A stretch of 18,342 bases of DNA, taken from assembly GCA_025526915.1 (NCBI GenBank), contig JAHLKH010000347.1:1-18342 (forward strand), written 5' to 3'. The stretch is from Entophlyctis helioformis (Eukaryota > Chytridiomycota > Chytridiomycetes > Chytridiales > Chytriomycetaceae). The notes beneath the pieces were generated by a model. That model was not told where the DNA came from. It did no database searches and saw only the letters and a program-made list of their open reading frames with translations. Of the stretch, positions 16,801 to 18,342 are shown piece after piece. The first letter of the stretch is position 1, and every line of letters begins with the position of its first letter. The position numbers were made by a program, and so were the translations under genes.

Positions 16801-18273
16801 GGGCAGCAGCTGACGCCTGCTTCTCAGCAACAGCACGCTCAAGACGCGCAGCAAGTTTGGTGCGACCTGTTGTGCGTCTGGCCACACGAAGCATCTCGAT
16901 CGCACGCGCAAGGGACAGACTCTCGACCAGAGTATCGACAATGGCGTCATTCTTTGCTTCACGGAGTGCCCAGAACGTGAAGGGGTAACCGCGCGCGGCC
17001 ATGAACTGCACCACAGCCAGATGCCCATTGCCGACTGCATCATCAATCGCATCTGTCATGCATCCTTCGGCGCGGTTGCCATGCAGAAACTGCACGACAT
17101 GCAGATGTCCATTCCTAGCTGCATGATCCATTGCATCCGTCGTGCACCCTTCCGTGCGGTTGACATGCAGCCACTTGACCACATCGAAGTGGCCGCTCAT
17201 GGTCGGCAAGATCCATCGCCCTTGTCGTGCAAACCTTCGGTGCGATTGGCATGCAGCCACTTGACCACCTCGAGGTGGCCGTTCATGGCCGCGCTATCCA
17301 TCGCCGACGTCGTGCAACCTTCAGTGCGATTGGCATGCAGCCACTGCACAACATCGAGGTGGCCGTTCAGGGCTGCATAATCCATCGCAGTTGTCGTGAA
17401 CCATGTGTTGCCTGCATGGTGCAGCATCTTGAGAATGTCGATGTGGCCAAATGAAGCTGTCAGGTCCATCGCCATGTATCCATCATAACTCTTAACTTGC
17501 TGAGATCAACGCCGTGGTGCGCAACTAGATGCTTGAGGAACTCTGCGAAACCAAACCTGATCGCCTTCCAGCCAAGATAGATCGGGTACGAGAAGTCCAT
17601 GAGATCGAACCAGCAGTTGCGCATGGGATGTGCCAGAGGCGAGCCAATATGATGATATCAGATGACTGAATGACTTCGGTCTCGTAGTGGTTGCGAGGAG
17701 CAGCCTGGTCGCGGTCGTCTGCGCTGGCTTGGTCTGGAAAGCGATAACAGAGGCGCCGTACATGGACCGAGAGACATGCGGCGACCGCATGCCGACAGAA
17801 GGACGACGATCAGTTCGATCAACCTCGCCATCATAGAGATTGACGTCGGGCAGCAGATCCAGGTCGCCTTGCCAGTCTTGGGCGATGAAATCGGCCCACA
17901 GCGCTTCGACAGTCGCTTTGTTGAGGCTGCTCTTGTCGCCCAGCAGACCGTTGACGAAGAGCGTGAGAGGGCCGGCTGCCTTGAGGATCATGAGCTGGAG
18001 CTTCGTATGGGATTGTGCCCCATCGGCTTGCGTCTGGATCGATGCCAGCGAGTCATGCAGGCGACGACGGACGGTGGCCGGCATCCAGTCCCACCAGCTG
18101 TGGCCAGGCAGCAGCTCACGCAGCGGAGGAGTGATGACGACGGCCGCAGATGACTGAGGAGGGGCAGCGAGTGGGGCTGGGACGGTCGAGACAGCCAGCG
18201 AGTCGTGCAGAGCAGCGAGGGCGGCAGCGACGGTCTGGTATGCGGCAATGGCAAGTGGACAGCAGCGCAGCAT
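16796..18273 (-). pseudogene. F-box-like/ankyrin-repeat gene with broken frame (copy 2)
   Basis: The start at 18273 follows an in-frame TAG, so it is the first Met. The N-terminal part has HSWWDWMPATV, then an inserted stretch (RRRLHDSLASIQTQADG...), then LQLMILKAAGPLTLFVNGLL and ALWADFIAQDWQGDLDLLPD, shared with copy 1. It continues, by frame switching near 17745, 17625 and 17487, through RFPDQASADDRDQ, MRNCWFDLMDFSYPIYLGWK and FAEFLKHLVAHHGVDLSKL. At least five 28-residue ankyrin-type repeats follow ([40 protein letters not shown]), with two more shifts near 17232 and 17213. The end is a basic helix to TAA at 16796. All breaks are one base. It is either a decayed paralogue or an intact gene with sequence errors. 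Confidence 0.65.
17040..17475 (-). repeat. 84-nt ankyrin-coding repeats
   Basis: Units of 28 codons recur with the pattern [28 protein letters not shown]. On the plus strand this appears as repeated GCATGCAGCCACTTGACCAC and ATGGCCGCGCTATCCATCGC style blocks. Neighbouring units are very similar at the DNA level, so unequal crossing-over within the gene is plausible. Confidence 0.75.
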
Positions 18274-18342
18274 CAGACACTGCGCTGGCTGTTGGTGACG
18301 CAGCAGCAGTCGCAGTCTTGACGGCTAGTCGGCAGCGGCAGT

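Overview
The window looks like nuclear DNA from a GC-rich, intron-rich fungus. A chytrid is the best guess: short introns (54-214 nt, GT/GC...AG) with frame-consistent exon joins, ankyrin repeats of the [18 protein letters not shown] type with an F-box-like head, an extracellular LRR protein with a mucin-like tail, and a CDF zinc transporter with a His-rich loop. The lineage is inference. I saw no prokaryotic operons, CRISPR arrays, tRNA or rRNA genes, or complete transposons.

Layout. 1-288 (-): start of an unrecognised Lys/Ser/Thr-rich gene that runs off the left edge. 364-6840 (-): one large ten-exon gene. It has a Cys-containing LRR N-cap, about ten 24-residue LRRs mostly on phase-2 exons of about 72 or 144 nt, a Cys-rich C-cap, a Thr-rich stretch, about 95 copies of a 39/45-nt coding minisatellite, and a GPI-anchor-like C-terminus. 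7279-9300 (+): a six-exon ZnT/Msc2-type zinc transporter, divergent from the LRR gene. 9397-12107 (-): a clean eight-exon AFG2/SPATA5L1-type double-AAA ATPase of 756 residues, tail to tail with the transporter. 12108-13239: no gene recognised. 13240-14560 (+): a signal-peptide, single-TM, coiled-coil protein interrupted by an in-frame TAG. 14667-14877 (+): a small unrecognised coding remnant. 15161-16391 (+) and 16796-18273 (-): a convergent pair of related F-box-like/ankyrin genes, both with broken frames.

The genes do not form one pathway. The LRR-mucin protein is probably displayed at the cell surface, the transporter probably loads zinc into a secretory compartment, the AAA ATPase probably acts in ribosome biogenesis, and the ankyrin proteins are probably intracellular adaptors. 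The cross-cutting oddity is the number of single-base frame breaks, mostly at G/C runs. They affect the minisatellite gene, the transporter and the ankyrin genes but not the AAA ATPase. A 556-nt repeat block in the tail occurs twice and differs only by five 1-nt indels with no substitutions, which points to base-calling or assembly errors for at least part of them. No new defence or mobile system was found. The strongest candidates for follow-up are the repeat-tailed surface protein, the three GC-AG introns and the ankyrin gene pair.
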